A stretch of 47,717 nucleotides of DNA from Pseudomonas saliphila (GCF_008638345.1 NZ_VTVA01000023.1:1-47717); one strand, 5' to 3'. Shown: positions 18,812 through 27,208, numbered from the stretch's first letter. A program made the numbers and translations. The notes: generated from the sequence alone by a model not told the origin.

Positions 18812-19723
18812 TCAGCCAACCGAAGCTACCCGTCTGAACGGCACCACGTTCTGCTGCTCTGTCACCGGTGCCGGTTGCTGGACGGGTGTCGGCTTGGGTT
18901 TGGTCAGCAGGAATCCCTCAACCGCGCGACGAACTTCCCACCAGGCGGTGCGATGTTCCATCTCCAGAAAGTGCCCGCAATGGCGAATGGTCAGGAACTC
19001 CGACTGCGGTGCTAACTCACCAAACTGCCGCGCATCCTCCGGGCTGGTGTACTGGTCCCATTCGCCGTTGATAAATAGCAGCGGCACGTCGATGTTGCCC
19101 ACACAACGCATATAGTTATCCGCCGTCAGACTCTTGATCTGCCGCACGTGATAGAGCATCTGCTCATATTCGTGGTCGCCCAGCGTACTGACGTGACGGA
19201 AATTGCAGCGCTTGAATAGCGGCGGCAGGTACTCGCCAATGGTGCGGTTGATCAGATGGCCGACTTCCTCGCGGTCCAGTGCAGCCAGACAATCCTCAGC
19301 CGAGGCCAGGTAATCATGCATGGGCGCGTTGAGTACCGGCGAGAATGAGCTGATCACCGCCTGTTTGATCCGCTCCGGCCGCTGGGCCAATGCCAGCAAC
19401 GTCGCCACGCCGCCCCAGGAAAACGACATCACCCGGTCGGCTTCGAAATGTTCGATCAGGTCCAGCAGAATAAGCGCCTCGTCTTCCTTGCCGATCAAAG
19501 GCGGGCAGGGGTTATACGGGCGCGATTGACCGGCATAGGGCATGTCGAACAGCACCACGTTGAACAGCGGTTGCAGATACCGCAGCGTCTGGCCAAAGGA
19601 TGCGCTGGTCGCCAGCGAGCCGTTCACCAGAATAATCGTGCTGGTCGCCCCCGCGCAGGGATAGTAGCTGGTGTGCACCTGCAGGTCGCGGTGCACGCGA
19701 ACGACCGCCTTGTTAGCATTCAT
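18812..19723 (-). CDS. phaG: PhaG, (R)-3-hydroxyacyl-ACP thioesterase/transacylase
   Basis: 303 residues, alpha/beta-hydrolase fold of the PhaG/RhlA family. The sequence follows PhaG of pseudomonads closely: IILVNGSLATSASFGQT, FNVVLFDMPYAGQSRPYN, DRVMSFSWGGVATLLALA, LPPLFKRCNFRHVSTLGDHEY. The expected triad sits at the same residue numbers as in PhaG/RhlA: Ser102, Asp223, His251. PhaG diverts 3-hydroxyacyl chains from fatty-acid synthesis (ACP) towards medium-chain polyhydroxyalkanoate or related products. PhaG is preferred over RhlA because of the SFSPV and KRxNxRHVS segments and because no rhlB is adjacent. The ATG at 19723 has a perfect GGAGGT five bases upstream. The Pro/Gln-rich C-terminal tail (about 275-303) is also a PhaG feature. 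Confidence 0.88.
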   Translation of the reverse strand: MNANKAVVRVHRDLQVHTSYYPCAGATSTIILVNGSLATSASFGQTLRYLQPLFNVVLFDMPYAGQSRPYNPCPPLIGKEDEALILLDLIEHFEADRVMSFSWGGVATLLALAQRPERIKQAVISSFSPVLNAPMHDYLASAEDCLAALDREEVGHLINRTIGEYLPPLFKRCNFRHVSTLGDHEYEQMLYHVRQIKSLTADNYMRCVGNIDVPLLFINGEWDQYTSPEDARQFGELAPQSEFLTIRHCGHFLEMEHRTAWWEVRRAVEGFLLTKPKPTPVQQPAPVTEQQNVVPFRRVASVG

Positions 19724-19859
19724 GAAGCACCTCCGTCCGGGCGCGACCGTCTGCCGCGCCAATTGAGATGCTCCTAGTTAACGCAATCGGGATGACAGTG
19801 GCGTTGCAGAGCGGTCCCGCTGGTCGAACTTCATCTGGCTGTCATATAAGGCGATTGTT

Positions 19860-20282
19860 TTAAGGTGCGAACAACTCATCCACCAGCTCAACAATCTTCG
19901 GCTGCACCTGCACATACTTCTCCGGATGCCCACGCCCCTTGCGCGCATCGTAAATCGCGTGCCCCGCCGGCGTGCCGCCGCGAACTACCTGTATCGCCGC
20001 GTAGGACATATAACTGCCCAGATCGACAGACCACCGCGCATCGTAGGTCAGCGCCCAATCACAGGCCTGCGCCGCCGACCTGTTATGCACCAGACGGTAA
20101 TTCACATCTCTAGACGATAAGGTCAGCAACAAGCTATCCAGCACACCGCTGCGCACGCCGGGATTGTTCACCACGCACAAGGGCGCATCTAGCCGCTTAC
20201 GTACAGGCTCGATCTGTTGCTGAATGGAACAGCCGAGGAGGGGGAGGGTTAGCGCGAATACAACAAACAGCTTTCCGTGCAT
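19860..20282 (-). CDS. Small lipoprotein, Sbal_3080-like
   Basis: 140 residues. A short signal peptide with lipobox PLLGC (Cys18) predicts a lipid-anchored envelope protein. The mature part contains CDWALTYDARWSVDLGSYMSYAAI and HAIYDARKGRG, which resembles the small lipoprotein family labelled Sbal_3080; function unknown. Its three cysteines (one lipidated) leave one possible disulfide. It is a single gene upstream of, and divergent from, the fliC region; nothing connects it to motility. Confidence 0.65.
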   Translation of the reverse strand: MHGKLFVVFALTLPLLGCSIQQQIEPVRKRLDAPLCVVNNPGVRSGVLDSLLLTLSSRDVNYRLVHNRSAAQACDWALTYDARWSVDLGSYMSYAAIQVVRGGTPAGHAIYDARKGRGHPEKYVQVQPKIVELVDELFAP

Positions 20283-20375
20283 CGTAAATCCGTTTCAGAC
20301 ATGGCGGCCGGCCATGATGACGGTGCGGGGGAGGTTTGCCAAGGTTGGTAGGCCCTGTCCTGCCAGTGCGCCCAT

Positions 20376-20496
20376 CGAGCTGGTGCTCGACGTTCCCAGC
20401 AAACCAGCAAACCAGCAAACCAGCAAACCAGCAAACAAAGAAGCACATGACCACGCACCGGGTTTCGCTCCTGGGAAGTTCGAGCACCAGCTCGTA
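20376..20496. repeat. 24-base inverted repeat flanking a tandem array
   Basis: Left arm 20376-20399 (CGAGCTGGTGCTCGACG then TTCCCAG) and right arm 20471-20494, its reverse complement with about two mismatches. The same unit recurs singly at 13498-13523. The 71 bases between the arms hold the octamer array. Fold-back of the whole segment would give a long stem-loop. Confidence 0.8.
20396..20435 (+). repeat. Tandem array of five CCAGCAAA octamers
   Basis: Five perfect head-to-tail copies of CCAGCAAA, running out of the left arm of the surrounding inverted repeat. The unit is 8 bases, so it is not in frame-keeping multiples; no protein uses it. Copy number is expected to vary by slippage. Confidence 0.9.
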
Positions 20497-20620
20497 CTGA
20501 TTCTTCCCCCAATTAAAGCTTTCCCACCCCCAACCGATGACCCTCCCATCGGCGCGGCGTACGTTTCTTGCTGTACAACCCTTTGTCAAGCCAGCAAAAA
20601 ATGTTTTTTCAGGAAAAGCC

Positions 20621-20647
20621 TAAAGCTCTTGGCCACCACGCCGATAC
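20621..20647 (+). promoter_or_regulatory. Sigma-28 (FliA) promoter of fliC
   Basis: TAAAG, 14 bases, GCCGATAC: only the last base departs from the consensus TAAAG-N14-GCCGATAA. It lies 91 bases before the flagellin ATG. An A/T-rich patch just upstream could act as an UP element. Confidence 0.9.
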
Positions 20648-20721
20648 AGTAACTGAACGCGAACATAATGGGTGCCTGGAATAGCCGGCCCATGAGTCGC
20701 ATCAGGCATACCTTTTCGCTC

Positions 20722-20734
20722 TAATGGAGAATTA
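20722..20734 (+). promoter_or_regulatory. GGA-loop hairpin over the fliC ribosome-binding site
   Basis: TAAT-GGAGA-ATTA: a four-base stem presenting GGA in the loop, which is also the Shine-Dalgarno sequence four to eight bases before the fliC ATG. This is the shape recognised by RsmA/CsrA. The stem is weak and the site is a prediction. Confidence 0.4.
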
Positions 20735-20737
20735 CCC

Positions 20738-21916
20738 ATGGCACTTACAGTAAACACCAACGTAGCTTCGCTTAACGCCCAGCGTAACCTGGGTACTTCT
20801 TCCAGCAACCTGCAGACTTCCCTTGAGCGTCTGTCTTCTGGTTCGCGTATCAATAGTGCCAAGGATGATGCTGCTGGCCTGCAGATCTCCAACCGGTTGA
20901 CCAGCCAGATCAATGGCCTGGGCGTCGCGGTCAAAAACGCTAATGACGGTATCTCCATCGCCCAGACTGCTGAAGGCGCGATGCAGGAATCGACCAGCAT
21001 TCTGCAGCGTATGCGTGATCTGGCTTTGCAGTCAGCGAATGGCTCGAATGATGCTAAAGACCGCGAGTCACTGAATAAAGAAGTTGTTCAGCTGCAGGAA
21101 GAACTGGATCGCATAAGCACAACCACTTCCTTCGGCGGCCAGAAGCTTCTCAACGGAGACTTCGGCACCAAAGATTTCCAGGTTGGCTCTAACGCCAATG
21201 AGACCATCTCGCTGACGGTCGGACAGATGGATACCGCCTCGCTGCAGGGCGATGTGATAACTACTGAGGCCAGCGTGGGCGCTACGTTTACTTCGGCCTT
21301 TGCTGCAGTGACTGTAGATGGTGCTGCAACCATTACTTTGGGCTCGAATGACCCTATTACAGTCGACCTGGTTCAGGCTGACGATATCGATACTACGCTT
21401 GCTAAAATTAACACGGCAATTACCGATAGCGGCGTTACTGGCCTGAGCGCAGAGAAGAATGGGACGGATATTGTATTCACTTCGTCCCTAGCCGAAGGTA
21501 CTACAACAACTGACGCAAGTATAACTGTAGCCACTACAGCAACTGGCGGTATCACTGCTGGGACGCAAGCAGGCGCAGATATCGATGAAGTTTCAGAACC
21601 CAAATCCGTAAACGCCATCGATATTACTACTCAAGACGGAGCGCAAGAAGCTGTTCAGATTATTGACGGCGCGATTGGGATGATCGACAGCCAGCGAGCT
21701 GACCTCGGTGCAATTCAAAACCGCTTCGAGTCGACCATCAGCAATTTGCAGAACATCTCCGAAAACGTATCAGCTGCACGCAGTCGCATCATTGATACTG
21801 ACTACGCCGCTGAATCTGCCAACATGACCAAGAACCAGATCATGCAGCAGGCCGGTACTGCGATGCTGTCCCAGGCGAACCAGCTGCCACAGGCTGTTCT
21901 TAGCCTGCTGGGCTAA
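20738..21916 (+). CDS. fliC: Flagellin
   Basis: 392 residues. The conserved D0/D1 parts are present at both ends: [38 protein letters not shown], and at the C-terminus [20 protein letters not shown] and a hydrophobic [10 protein letters not shown] end recognised by FliS. The middle (about 170-290) is a short, Thr/Ala/Asp-rich variable domain with a flagellin_IN-like unit ([19 protein letters not shown]). That part is richer in A+T and in rare codons than the ends, suggesting replacement by recombination. The subunit is exported by the flagellar apparatus and builds the filament. A sigma-28 promoter precedes it and a strong terminator follows. Confidence 0.97.
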   Translation: MALTVNTNVASLNAQRNLGTSSSNLQTSLERLSSGSRINSAKDDAAGLQISNRLTSQINGLGVAVKNANDGISIAQTAEGAMQESTSILQRMRDLALQSANGSNDAKDRESLNKEVVQLQEELDRISTTTSFGGQKLLNGDFGTKDFQVGSNANETISLTVGQMDTASLQGDVITTEASVGATFTSAFAAVTVDGAATITLGSNDPITVDLVQADDIDTTLAKINTAITDSGVTGLSAEKNGTDIVFTSSLAEGTTTTDASITVATTATGGITAGTQAGADIDEVSEPKSVNAIDITTQDGAQEAVQIIDGAIGMIDSQRADLGAIQNRFESTISNLQNISENVSAARSRIIDTDYAAESANMTKNQIMQQAGTAMLSQANQLPQAVLSLLG

Positions 21917-21935
21917 GGCAACAGGCGGTAACGAT

Positions 21936-21968
21936 GCGGGGAGAGGGGTGACCTTCTCTCCGCTTTTT
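21936..21968 (+). terminator. Rho-independent terminator of fliC
   Basis: A 12-base stem (GCGGGGAGAGGG with CCTTCTCTCCGC, two G-T pairs), tetraloop GTGA, then TTTTT. It starts 20 bases after the flagellin stop and isolates fliC as a monocistronic unit. Confidence 0.9.
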
Positions 21969-21987
21969 CCTATGCGAGGTGAGTACC

Positions 21988-22392
21988 ATGGATATGGGCA
22001 CTTTCAAACCGTTGGAAATCAACCGTAGCGGCATCAGTGCTGCGCCGGTCGAGGCGGGCCTCAACAGCCGTACGCAGAATCGATCGATGGAAGCGGCGCA
22101 GCTCAAATCGGCAATGTTGCCGGTTGGGACGCAATCTCCAACTGCAGTAGAGCAATCCGGTCAAGTTGATCGCAATGCGCTGGATTCGGCCGTGATCGAT
22201 ATTCAGGATTTTACGCAGTCGGTCAGTCGTGATATCGATTTCCAGCTGGATGATTCCACGGGGCAGGTCGTCATCAATGTCACCGAGCGTTCGAGCGGTA
22301 ACGTGATTCGCCAGATCCCCTCTGAAGACGCGTTGCGTCTAGCAGAGAGTATTTCCGAAATCCGCAGTTTGTTGTTCAAGGCGGAAGCCTGA
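21988..22392 (+). CDS. flaG: FlaG family protein
   Basis: 134 residues. The C-terminal ~80 residues (SVSRDIDFQLDDSTGQVVIN, SSGNVIRQIPSEDALRLAESI) are the FlaG domain; the N-terminal part is variable. FlaG influences filament length and attachment in Pseudomonas, Vibrio and Campylobacter, without a known enzymatic role. The ATG at 21988 is preferred over a GTG at 21979 because GAGGTGA then sits five bases upstream. It is placed between fliC and fliD as in pseudomonads. No own promoter was recognised; transcription past the fliC terminator may supply it. Confidence 0.88.
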   Translation: MDMGTFKPLEINRSGISAAPVEAGLNSRTQNRSMEAAQLKSAMLPVGTQSPTAVEQSGQVDRNALDSAVIDIQDFTQSVSRDIDFQLDDSTGQVVINVTERSSGNVIRQIPSEDALRLAESISEIRSLLFKAEA

Positions 22393-22410
22393 TTTTCTAG
22401 CCGGTTTTGC

Positions 22411-22426
22411 TGGCATGTAACTTGCT
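22411..22426 (+). promoter_or_regulatory. Sigma-54 promoter of fliD
   Basis: TGGCAT-GTAAC-TTGCT, matching the -24/-12 consensus TGGCAC-N5-TTGCW with one difference. It lies 64 bases before fliD and after the flaG stop, consistent with control by FleQ (or FleR) and RpoN. Confidence 0.85.
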
Positions 22427-22489
22427 GTGTGACCGGTAACGCTGTTCGGATTCAATATCCGTCAAAATTTTGGTCGGAAGGATATCAAC

Positions 22490-23938
22490 ATGGCTATTAC
22501 AGGAATCGGTTCGGGCATGGACATTCAGGGCATGGTCAATGCCCTGGTCAATGCCGAGGCTGCGCCGAAGACCGCGCAGCTCAATCGTCTGGAAAAGGCG
22601 ACCACCGCTAAGTTTTCCGGACTCGGGCAATTTCGTAGCGCCATGGCTGATTTCCAGTCCGTCGTGAAGGACCTGAACAGTGCCGCGCTGTTCGAGAAGC
22701 GTACTGCTACCTCCGGCAAACCCGATGTATTCAGCGTAAGCGCTGACAGCAAGGCGGTTGCCGGTAATTACAGCGTGCAGGTATTCAATGTCGCGCAGAC
22801 CAGCAAGGTTGCGCTGAAGGGCGTGGATGACCCGGCTGCGTCGCTAGGTTCAGGCAAGCTCAATATCAGCGTGGGTGAACAGAGTCTGGCTGTCGATATT
22901 GCCGAAGGCAGTAGCAGCCTGACCGACATCCGCGACGCAATCAATGCTGCCGGTAAGGAGCAGGGGCTCAGCGCGACCATCGTGACCGATCCGGGTGGTA
23001 CGGGTGGCTCTCGTCTGGTGCTCAGTTCCACCAAGTCGGGCACAGGTAACGACATTTCAGTCGTTGCGAGCGATTACAGCGGAACGCTAAACGACCTTGC
23101 TTTTACGCCACCGGCTCCGGACGCAACCTTTACGCCGCCCGACGTTACCGATCCGCGAGCGCCCAAGGTCATCAGTTACGCTCGTGATGCCAATCTGGCC
23201 GTGGACGGCATAACGATAAGCAGCCAAAGCAATACCGTTTCTGATGCAATCGACGGCGTAACCCTGACGCTGCAGTCAGCGCAATCTAAGGAAGAAATCG
23301 ATAAGGCCACTACCGTCAGCTTGACAGTTGGTGAGGATCGCGCGGCGGTAAAGTCTTCGCTGAAGAAGTTCGTTGACGGTTATAACAAATTGATGAGTAC
23401 GGTCGGCTCGTTGACCAAAGTGACTGCAGTCGGGGGAGATGACGGCACGCCTCTTACGGGGGCACTGGTTGGCGATGCCTCGGTCCGTTCATTCATGTCG
23501 AGCATTCGAAGCGATCTAGGTAACCCAGCTGGTACCAGCGAGATGAAGATCCTCGCGGACCTCGGCATCTCAACCCAGCGCGACGGTACTTTGAAGATCG
23601 ATGACACCCGGCTGGACAAGGCGCTCGATGAAAACCTCAGTCAGCTATCCGGTTTTCTGACCGGCGAAAGCGGATTGATGTCACGACTCGAAAACACCGT
23701 TAAGCCTTATACCCAGACGGACGGGATTCTCGAAAGCCGCACCAAGGGGTTACAAAACACACTTAGCAGCGTGGACGACCAGCGTGAGTCTCTTACCCGT
23801 CGAGTCGGAAAACTTGAAGCGCGTCTGCTGGCCCAGTTCAACAAGATGGATTCGCTGCTCGGGCAGATGGGCCAGACCAGCGATTTCCTGGTAGGCGCGC
23901 TCGCCAACCTGCCTGGCGTTGTCAAAAAGGATAAATAA
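22490..23938 (+). CDS. fliD: Flagellar filament cap protein
   Basis: 482 residues. The N-terminal FliD domain (ITGIGSGMDIQGMVNALVNA), a middle part with flagellin_IN-like units, and the C-terminal FliD_C domain (DRAAVKSSLKKFVDGYNKLM, LADLGISTQRDGTLKIDDTRL) are in the usual order. FliD forms the cap under which flagellin subunits fold at the filament tip. A Pro/Asp-rich insert (FTPPAPDATFTPPDVTDP, about residues 205-222) is a lineage-specific variation. The fliS-like gene starts at the very next base after the stop, so the two are coupled. Confidence 0.96.
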   Translation: MAITGIGSGMDIQGMVNALVNAEAAPKTAQLNRLEKATTAKFSGLGQFRSAMADFQSVVKDLNSAALFEKRTATSGKPDVFSVSADSKAVAGNYSVQVFNVAQTSKVALKGVDDPAASLGSGKLNISVGEQSLAVDIAEGSSSLTDIRDAINAAGKEQGLSATIVTDPGGTGGSRLVLSSTKSGTGNDISVVASDYSGTLNDLAFTPPAPDATFTPPDVTDPRAPKVISYARDANLAVDGITISSQSNTVSDAIDGVTLTLQSAQSKEEIDKATTVSLTVGEDRAAVKSSLKKFVDGYNKLMSTVGSLTKVTAVGGDDGTPLTGALVGDASVRSFMSSIRSDLGNPAGTSEMKILADLGISTQRDGTLKIDDTRLDKALDENLSQLSGFLTGESGLMSRLENTVKPYTQTDGILESRTKGLQNTLSSVDDQRESLTRRVGKLEARLLAQFNKMDSLLGQMGQTSDFLVGALANLPGVVKKDK

Positions 23939-24307
23939 ATGGCAAGCCCGATCGACATCTACAAACAAGTCAATATCGCCCAGGAAGTTTCCCAGTACCG
24001 CGCCGTGCAGTTACTGCTTAACGGCGCCATCGAGCGAGTAAAGCTCGCCCGCCATGCCCAGGCTACGGGTAACCTCGAACGTCGTGGTACCGCGGTCAGC
24101 AGCACCATCAGTATCATTGGTGCGCTGCAAGGCGCGCTCGACAAGGATATGGGTGGGGAGATTGTCGAGAATCTGGATTCGCTGTACGACTACATGACCC
24201 GCAAGCTGGCCGGCGTGGCGCTGGATGGTACGCCCAGGTCGCTGGATGAAGTGCAGGGGTTGCTGGAGGAGATCAAGGAAGGTTGGGACTGGATTGAGCC
24301 TAAGTAG
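23939..24307 (+). CDS. fliS: Divergent FliS-like flagellar chaperone (first copy)
   Basis: 122 residues, all-helical FliS size. [35 protein letters not shown] and [11 protein letters not shown] match the FliS fold, but the usual motif around the N-terminal YQ...DPHRLI...ML is altered ([20 protein letters not shown]), so flagellin binding may differ. FliS proteins hold flagellin monomers (C-terminal helix) in the cytoplasm before export. The ATG directly follows the fliD stop (TAAATG) with AAGGA upstream, and a terminator follows. The canonical FliS is encoded 440 bases downstream. Confidence 0.85.
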   Translation: MASPIDIYKQVNIAQEVSQYRAVQLLLNGAIERVKLARHAQATGNLERRGTAVSSTISIIGALQGALDKDMGGEIVENLDSLYDYMTRKLAGVALDGTPRSLDEVQGLLEEIKEGWDWIEPK

Positions 24308-24332
24308 GGCTCTGAGTGTTGCTGGAATGTCG

Positions 24333-24366
24333 AACCCCGGCTTATAGGCCGGGGTTTATTGTTTTT
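24333..24366 (+). terminator. Rho-independent terminator after the first fliS
   Basis: AACCCCGGC, short loop, GCCGGGGTT (perfect nine-base stem), followed by TATTGTTTTT. It closes the fliD-fliS unit. Confidence 0.9.
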
Positions 24367-24445
24367 GGAGGGCAATATTTGTGGTGTGGTGCTCCGGGCT
24401 GCGTTCGAGCGCGCCGGCGGGGTTTGGTGTGGTTTGCGAGCTCGG

Positions 24446-24470
24446 CGTAGCGCAGGCGCACTACACCCCC
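24446..24470 (+). repeat. Dispersed GTAGCGCAGGCGC-type repeat, copy 2
   Basis: CGTAGCGCAGGCG followed by CACTACACCCCC; identical over 23-24 bases to the copy at 6516-6540. The core GTAGCGC/GCACTAC can form a near-perfect stem. Confidence 0.75.
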
Positions 24471-24555
24471 AGGGCGTTCCCATGCTGCAAGGCGGGACGC
24501 CAGGTGGCTATGTGGTTGTTCCGGGTTTGAGAGTTGGGAGTGGCTGTGAGCTTGA

Positions 24556-24582
24556 TCGCCGCGGGTCGCGCCTCCCACGGGT
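24556..24582 (+). repeat. REP-like repeat, copy C
   Basis: Identical 27-base copy of the main REP-like sequence of this window, here single, between the two fliS genes. It lies downstream of a terminator, which is where such repeats usually settle. Confidence 0.85.
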
Positions 24583-24685
24583 TGGTGCCGTGCCGATTTC
24601 GAATTCATTGCTGCTTTTCGAACAGCGTCGCCCCTAGAGTTCTGGTTTGACTGTATCTACCCGCAACAAACATCCGAAATACCCT

Positions 24686-24711
24686 TCAAGTTTTCCCCGT
24701 TCTGCCGATAT
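24686..24711 (+). promoter_or_regulatory. Probable sigma-28 promoter of the second fliS
   Basis: TCAAG-TTTTCCCCGTTCT-GCCGATAT: strong -10 element, -35 with one mismatch, spacer one base shorter than that of fliC. It lies 36 bases before the fliS ATG and would put this chaperone under FliA together with flagellin. Confidence 0.65.
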
Positions 24712-24747
24712 ATCAAGCATCTTCAATACACTCCAGGATATTTCGTG

Positions 24748-25128
24748 ATGAACGCTTACGCCGCCATGAAGCAGTACCAGACCGTCAACGTTAACGCCCA
24801 GGTGACTGAGGCTGATCCGCATCGTTTGATTCAGATGTTGTTCGAAGGCGGGCTGCAGCGTATTGCTCAGGCCAAGGGCGCGATGCAGTATGGCAATGTT
24901 GCGCTGAAGGGTGAGCTGATTGGTAAATCCATTGGTATCGTCAGCGGGCTGCGTGAGTCGCTTGATATCAAGAAGGGTGGCGAGATGGCGGCTAACCTGG
25001 ATAATCTCTATGCTTTCATGATTCAGCGCTTGAGCCAGGCCAATCTGAAGAATGATCCGGCCGTGCTTGATGAAGTGGCTAATCTGTTGCGCGAAATCAA
25101 AGAAGGCTGGGATTCGATCCAGGCCTGA
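24748..25128 (+). CDS. fliS: Flagellar export chaperone FliS (canonical copy)
   Basis: 126 residues. The family signature is complete: MKQYQTVNVNAQVTEADPHRLIQMLFEGGL, then SGLRESLDIKKGGEMAANLDNLYAFM and LLREIKEGWDSI (given here in parts). It binds the C-terminal helix of flagellin and prevents premature polymerisation. A GTG three bases upstream (24745) is an equally possible start; AGGA at 24735 fits both. The last third is nearly identical in style to the first FliS copy, so the two arose by duplication. It is followed by fliT after ten bases. Confidence 0.93.
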   Translation: MNAYAAMKQYQTVNVNAQVTEADPHRLIQMLFEGGLQRIAQAKGAMQYGNVALKGELIGKSIGIVSGLRESLDIKKGGEMAANLDNLYAFMIQRLSQANLKNDPAVLDEVANLLREIKEGWDSIQA

Positions 25129-25138
25129 GGAGACGGAC

Positions 25139-25435
25139 ATGGCTGTTGCAGTCAAGCAGTTGGAAGAGGCGCACGTAGCGCTGATCGCCGCGGTGCGAGG
25201 CGGAGATTGGGACCAGGTCGGTGAGCTGGATGCCCTGTGCCGGTTGCTGGTTGGCCAGGCGATGGAGCAGCCGGACCGCAACGAGCAGGCGCTGGCCGAG
25301 ACGCTGTCTTCGTTATCCGAGACCTATAAAGAAGTGATTGCGCTGTGCCAAACGGTACAGGGCAAGTTGGCGGACGAGCTGCATGGGCTGCAACGCAGCA
25401 AGCAGAGCGCCAGGGTTTATCAGATGTTCAGCTGA
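25139..25435 (+). CDS. fliT: FliT-like flagellar chaperone
   Basis: 98 residues, fully helical, no cysteine-rich or membrane segment. In pseudomonads a FliT-type protein encoded directly after fliS acts as chaperone of the cap protein FliD and helps dock it at the export gate. Size (about 100) and the position (ten bases after fliS, before fleQ) support this; sequence conservation in FliT is low. The ATG at 25139 has GAGGAGA upstream. The sequence ends RVYQMFS. Confidence 0.75.
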   Translation: MAVAVKQLEEAHVALIAAVRGGDWDQVGELDALCRLLVGQAMEQPDRNEQALAETLSSLSETYKEVIALCQTVQGKLADELHGLQRSKQSARVYQMFS

Positions 25436-25608
25436 AATACCTGTCCTGAAGCGCATACAGGCATTTGGCTTCTATGTCATTCTGGTTGCGCCAACTATTT
25501 GACTCCCATCACAAATCTGGCTATCTTTGACCAATATTTCAGAAGGCGTGGCAATTAGCCATCAAGCCAGCGGTCGGCTGCCTGTGAACAGGACTAGTGC
25601 ACTCCCTT

Positions 25609-27084
25609 ATGCTGCCTAACAATCACATTCTATTGATCGAAGACTGCCCGGAAAGCCGGCGTGACCTGCAGGTCATTCTCGAATTCCTGGGCGAAGACGC
25701 GGTTATTACCTGTTCCGAAACATGGCAGGTGGATGTCGAGGCGGTGCTCGACAGCCCCGCCGCGGCGCGCTGTGTCATTGTCGGACGTTGCGACCATGCT
25801 CAAGGCACCCAGGGATTGCTGACCCAGCTCGACAAGTGGGACGCTAACCTGCCGGTTATTCTGTTCGATGGGCATGAATCATCGCCCTGGCCCGAGCATC
25901 TGCGCCAACGCTTGTTGGCAGTGCTGACGCCTCCGCTGAGCTACAACCAGTTGCTGGATTCGCTGCACCGCGCCCAGGTGTATCGCGAGGTGCTGGATTC
26001 GCGGAACAAGCGCGGCAGTCAGCGCGAGCCCAATCTGTTCCGCAGTCTGGTGGGCACCAGCCGCAGCATTCAGTCAGTCAGGCTGATGATGCAGCAAGTT
26101 GCCAATACCGAGGCGACGGTGTTGATTCTGGGGGAGTCAGGCACTGGCAAGGAAGTGGTCGCGCGCAACCTGCATTACCATTCCTCCCGTAGAGAAGCGC
26201 CCTTTGTTCCGATCAACTGCGGTGCGATTCCGGCTGAGTTGCTGGAAAGCGAGCTGTTTGGTCACGAGAAAGGCGCCTTTACCGGTGCAATTACCACCCG
26301 CGCCGGACGCTTTGAACTGGCTCAAGGCGGCACGCTGTTTCTCGACGAGATCGGCGACATGCCATTGCCGATGCAGGTCAAACTGTTGCGGGTATTGCAG
26401 GAGCGGACCTTTGAGCGCGTCGGCAGCAACAGGGTGCAGACTGCCGATGTGCGGATAATCGCCGCGACGCACAAGAATCTCGAAGACATGATCGAGCAGG
26501 GCAGCTTCCGCGAGGATCTGTTCTACCGCCTCAACGTGTTCCCGATCGAGATGCCGGCGATGCGCGAGCGGGTGGAGGATCTGCCCGTGTTGCTCAACGA
26601 ACTCATCACCCGTCTGGAACGCGAGAAGCGTGGTTCGATTCGCTTCAGCACCTCGGCAATTCTGTCGCTGTGTCAGCATGATTGGCCGGGTAACGTCCGG
26701 GAGCTGGCCAATCTGGTCGAGCGCATGGCGATCATGCATCCCCACGGCGTGATCGGCGTGAACGAGCTGCCGCGCAAGTTCCGTTATGTCGAAGACGATC
26801 ACGATGACCTGCGTGGTCAGCATCAGAATTCAGAAGACGATGAGCGCGGTGACGCCTTCAACGGACTGGTCGGACTTAACAGTCCTGCCTTCCTGCCCCC
26901 TGAAGGGCTGGACCTCAAGGAGTACCTCGGCGGGCTGGAGCAGACGCTGATTCAGCAGGCGCTGGATGAGTGCTCGGGAGTCGTCGCCCGTGCTGCGGAG
27001 CGCTTGCGTATTCGGCGTACCACGCTGGTCGAAAAGATGCGCAAATACGGTCTGAACCGTGCTGCCGAAGTGACTGAAGACTGA
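25609..27084 (+). CDS. fleQ: Master flagellar regulator FleQ
   Basis: 491 residues. A degenerate receiver-like N-terminal domain (1-120) is followed by the AAA+ sigma-54 activator domain: Walker A GESGTGKE (about 174), the GAFTGA loop that contacts sigma-54, Walker [12 protein letters not shown]. The Fis-type helix-turn-helix at the C-terminus contains [20 protein letters not shown]. The sequence tracks Pseudomonas FleQ throughout. FleQ activates class II flagellar promoters with RpoN and, when c-di-GMP is low, represses exopolysaccharide genes; the [13 protein letters not shown] linker carries the c-di-GMP-binding R residues of the family. The ATG at 25609 gives the same N-terminal length as known FleQ; an in-frame GTG at 25597 is the alternative. 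Confidence 0.96.
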   Translation: MLPNNHILLIEDCPESRRDLQVILEFLGEDAVITCSETWQVDVEAVLDSPAAARCVIVGRCDHAQGTQGLLTQLDKWDANLPVILFDGHESSPWPEHLRQRLLAVLTPPLSYNQLLDSLHRAQVYREVLDSRNKRGSQREPNLFRSLVGTSRSIQSVRLMMQQVANTEATVLILGESGTGKEVVARNLHYHSSRREAPFVPINCGAIPAELLESELFGHEKGAFTGAITTRAGRFELAQGGTLFLDEIGDMPLPMQVKLLRVLQERTFERVGSNRVQTADVRIIAATHKNLEDMIEQGSFREDLFYRLNVFPIEMPAMRERVEDLPVLLNELITRLEREKRGSIRFSTSAILSLCQHDWPGNVRELANLVERMAIMHPHGVIGVNELPRKFRYVEDDHDDLRGQHQNSEDDERGDAFNGLVGLNSPAFLPPEGLDLKEYLGGLEQTLIQQALDECSGVVARAAERLRIRRTTLVEKMRKYGLNRAAEVTED

Positions 27085-27150
27085 CAGAAGAATGACGCCT
27101 CCCTGTGCGGATGGTGTGTAACTAACTGATTTACAAGGATTCACGTCTGC

Positions 27151-27166
27151 TGGCATAGGCCTTGCT
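27151..27166 (+). promoter_or_regulatory. Sigma-54 promoter of fleSR
   Basis: TGGCAT-AGGCC-TTGCT, the same one-mismatch form as that of fliD, 43 bases before the fleS ATG. FleQ is the known activator of fleSR with RpoN in Pseudomonas. Confidence 0.87.
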
Positions 27167-27208
27167 ATATCCCCTGTTGAAGCACTATTTCGTCACCAGG
27201 GGATTTAC

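Larger units (their letters stand above)
20283..20737. other. Gene-free region upstream of fliC
   Basis: 455 bases. It contains the inverted repeat pair 20376-20399/20471-20496 enclosing a tandem octamer array (20396-20435), an A/T-rich patch (AAAAAATGTTTTTT near 20598-20611) and the sigma-28 promoter of fliC (20621-20647) with an untranslated leader of about 85 bases. Open frames here (including one with a Leu/Val/Cys/Trp repeat) are products of the tandem array and not genes. Confidence 0.75.
24308..24747. other. Gene-free region between the two fliS genes
   Basis: 440 bases. It holds the terminator at 24333, one copy of the GTAGCGC repeat at 24446-24470, one REP-like copy at 24556-24582 and a sigma-28 promoter at 24686-24711. 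Short open frames on either strand show no family features and are not called. Confidence 0.7.

Noticed and set aside
20396..20435. Tandem array as a possible CRISPR
   Set aside because: The units are eight bases and directly adjacent, with no spacers and no cas genes.
20197..20589. Minus-strand open frames with a Leu-Val-Cys-Trp-Phe-Ala repeat
   Set aside because: The repeat is just translation of the CCAGCAAA tandem array and its flanks; no start signal and no relatives expected.
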